Assembly (NCBI GenBank): GCA_026786325.1 | Contig: JAJAYH010000006.1 | Coordinates: forward strand, 1 to 5,877 | Length of the DNA: 5,877 nt | Origin: Alkalinema sp. CAN_BIN05 | GTDB taxonomy: Bacteria > Cyanobacteriota > Cyanobacteriia > Leptolyngbyales > Leptolyngbyaceae | Direction: 5' to 3' | Shown: in pieces, positions 5,714 to 5,877 of the stretch | Layout of the letters: each line of letters starts with the position of its first letter | How positions within the stretch are numbered: position 1 is the first letter of the stretch | The notes under the pieces: generated by a model | Databases searched by the model: none | The model's input: the letters and a program-made list of their open reading frames with translations, nothing else | What the model was told of the DNA's origin: nothing | Translations under genes and position numbers: made by a program

Positions 5714-5877
5714 ATGGCACAGAATTACCGCATCACACTGCTTCCCGGCGATGGCATTGGACCCGAAATCATGGCGATCGCGGTTCAAGTCCTAAAACGC
5801 ATTGGTGAAAAATTTGACTTGACGTTTACGTTTACCGAAGCCCTAATTGGTGGCAGTGCGATCGATGCGACGGGCGA
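5714..5877 (+). CDS. leuB: 3-isopropylmalate dehydrogenase, N-terminal part
   Basis: Cytoplasmic enzyme of leucine synthesis that oxidises and decarboxylates 3-isopropylmalate to 2-oxoisocaproate with NAD+. Only 54 complete codons are in the window; the rest (the family is about 360 aa) runs off the right edge. The N-terminus MAQNYRITLLPGDGIGPEI carries the family's LLPGDGIGPE signature (residues 9-18), followed by VLKRIGEKFDLTF and EALIGGSAIDATG (42-54), typical of LeuB rather than isocitrate dehydrogenase. The ATG at 5714 gives the usual N-terminus. Two in-frame ATGs at 5675 and 5678 would add 12 or 13 residues (MMHPNILIARINP) with no family counterpart I recall, and an in-frame TGA at 5663-5665 closes the frame above them. 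A HIP1 octamer lies inside the gene at 5774-5781. Confidence 0.93.
   Translation, partial: MAQNYRITLLPGDGIGPEIMAIAVQVLKRIGEKFDLTFTFTEALIGGSAIDATG

Overview
The window is cyanobacterial. The phycobilisome linker and the bilin-type sensor kinase occur essentially only in that phylum. Perfect copies of the cyanobacterial HIP1 octamer GCGATCGC lie at 1786-1793, 2896-2903, 3812-3819 and 5774-5781, among many partial CGATCG sites. The species cannot be named from the sequence. No mobile element, CRISPR array, tRNA or rRNA was seen.

The left two thirds (about 171-4301) is a complete green/red light-sensing locus. On the minus strand are cpcL (2521-3261), a membrane-anchored phycobilisome rod linker, and ccaS (171-2438), a membrane-bound cyanobacteriochrome histidine kinase. 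On the plus strand, transcribed away from cpcL, is ccaR (3615-4301), its OmpR-type response regulator. The 353-base divergent region between cpcL and ccaR carries, in cpcL orientation, two abutting 11-base repeats, CTTTCCGATTT and CTTTACGGTTC (3347-3368). The first matches the known CcaR-binding G-box CTTTNCNATTT exactly. By analogy with Synechocystis and Nostoc, green light would activate CcaS, CcaS would phosphorylate CcaR Asp51, and CcaR would bind the G-box and induce cpcL. The product supports rod-shaped, core-less phycobilisomes that feed photosystem I. This is the arrangement called CA1-type chromatic acclimation. It is a known system, found here with every part present, including the regulatory DNA.

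The right third is housekeeping and DNA uptake. dprA (4450-5580), a ssDNA-binding RecA loader used in natural transformation, follows ccaR on the same strand after a 148-base gap containing a three-copy 13-base tandem repeat. A 133-base gap with a two-copy 12-base tandem repeat then leads to the 5' end of leuB (5714 onward, cut by the window edge), 3-isopropylmalate dehydrogenase of leucine synthesis.

Bases 1-170 lie downstream of ccaS and hold no gene that can be supported.
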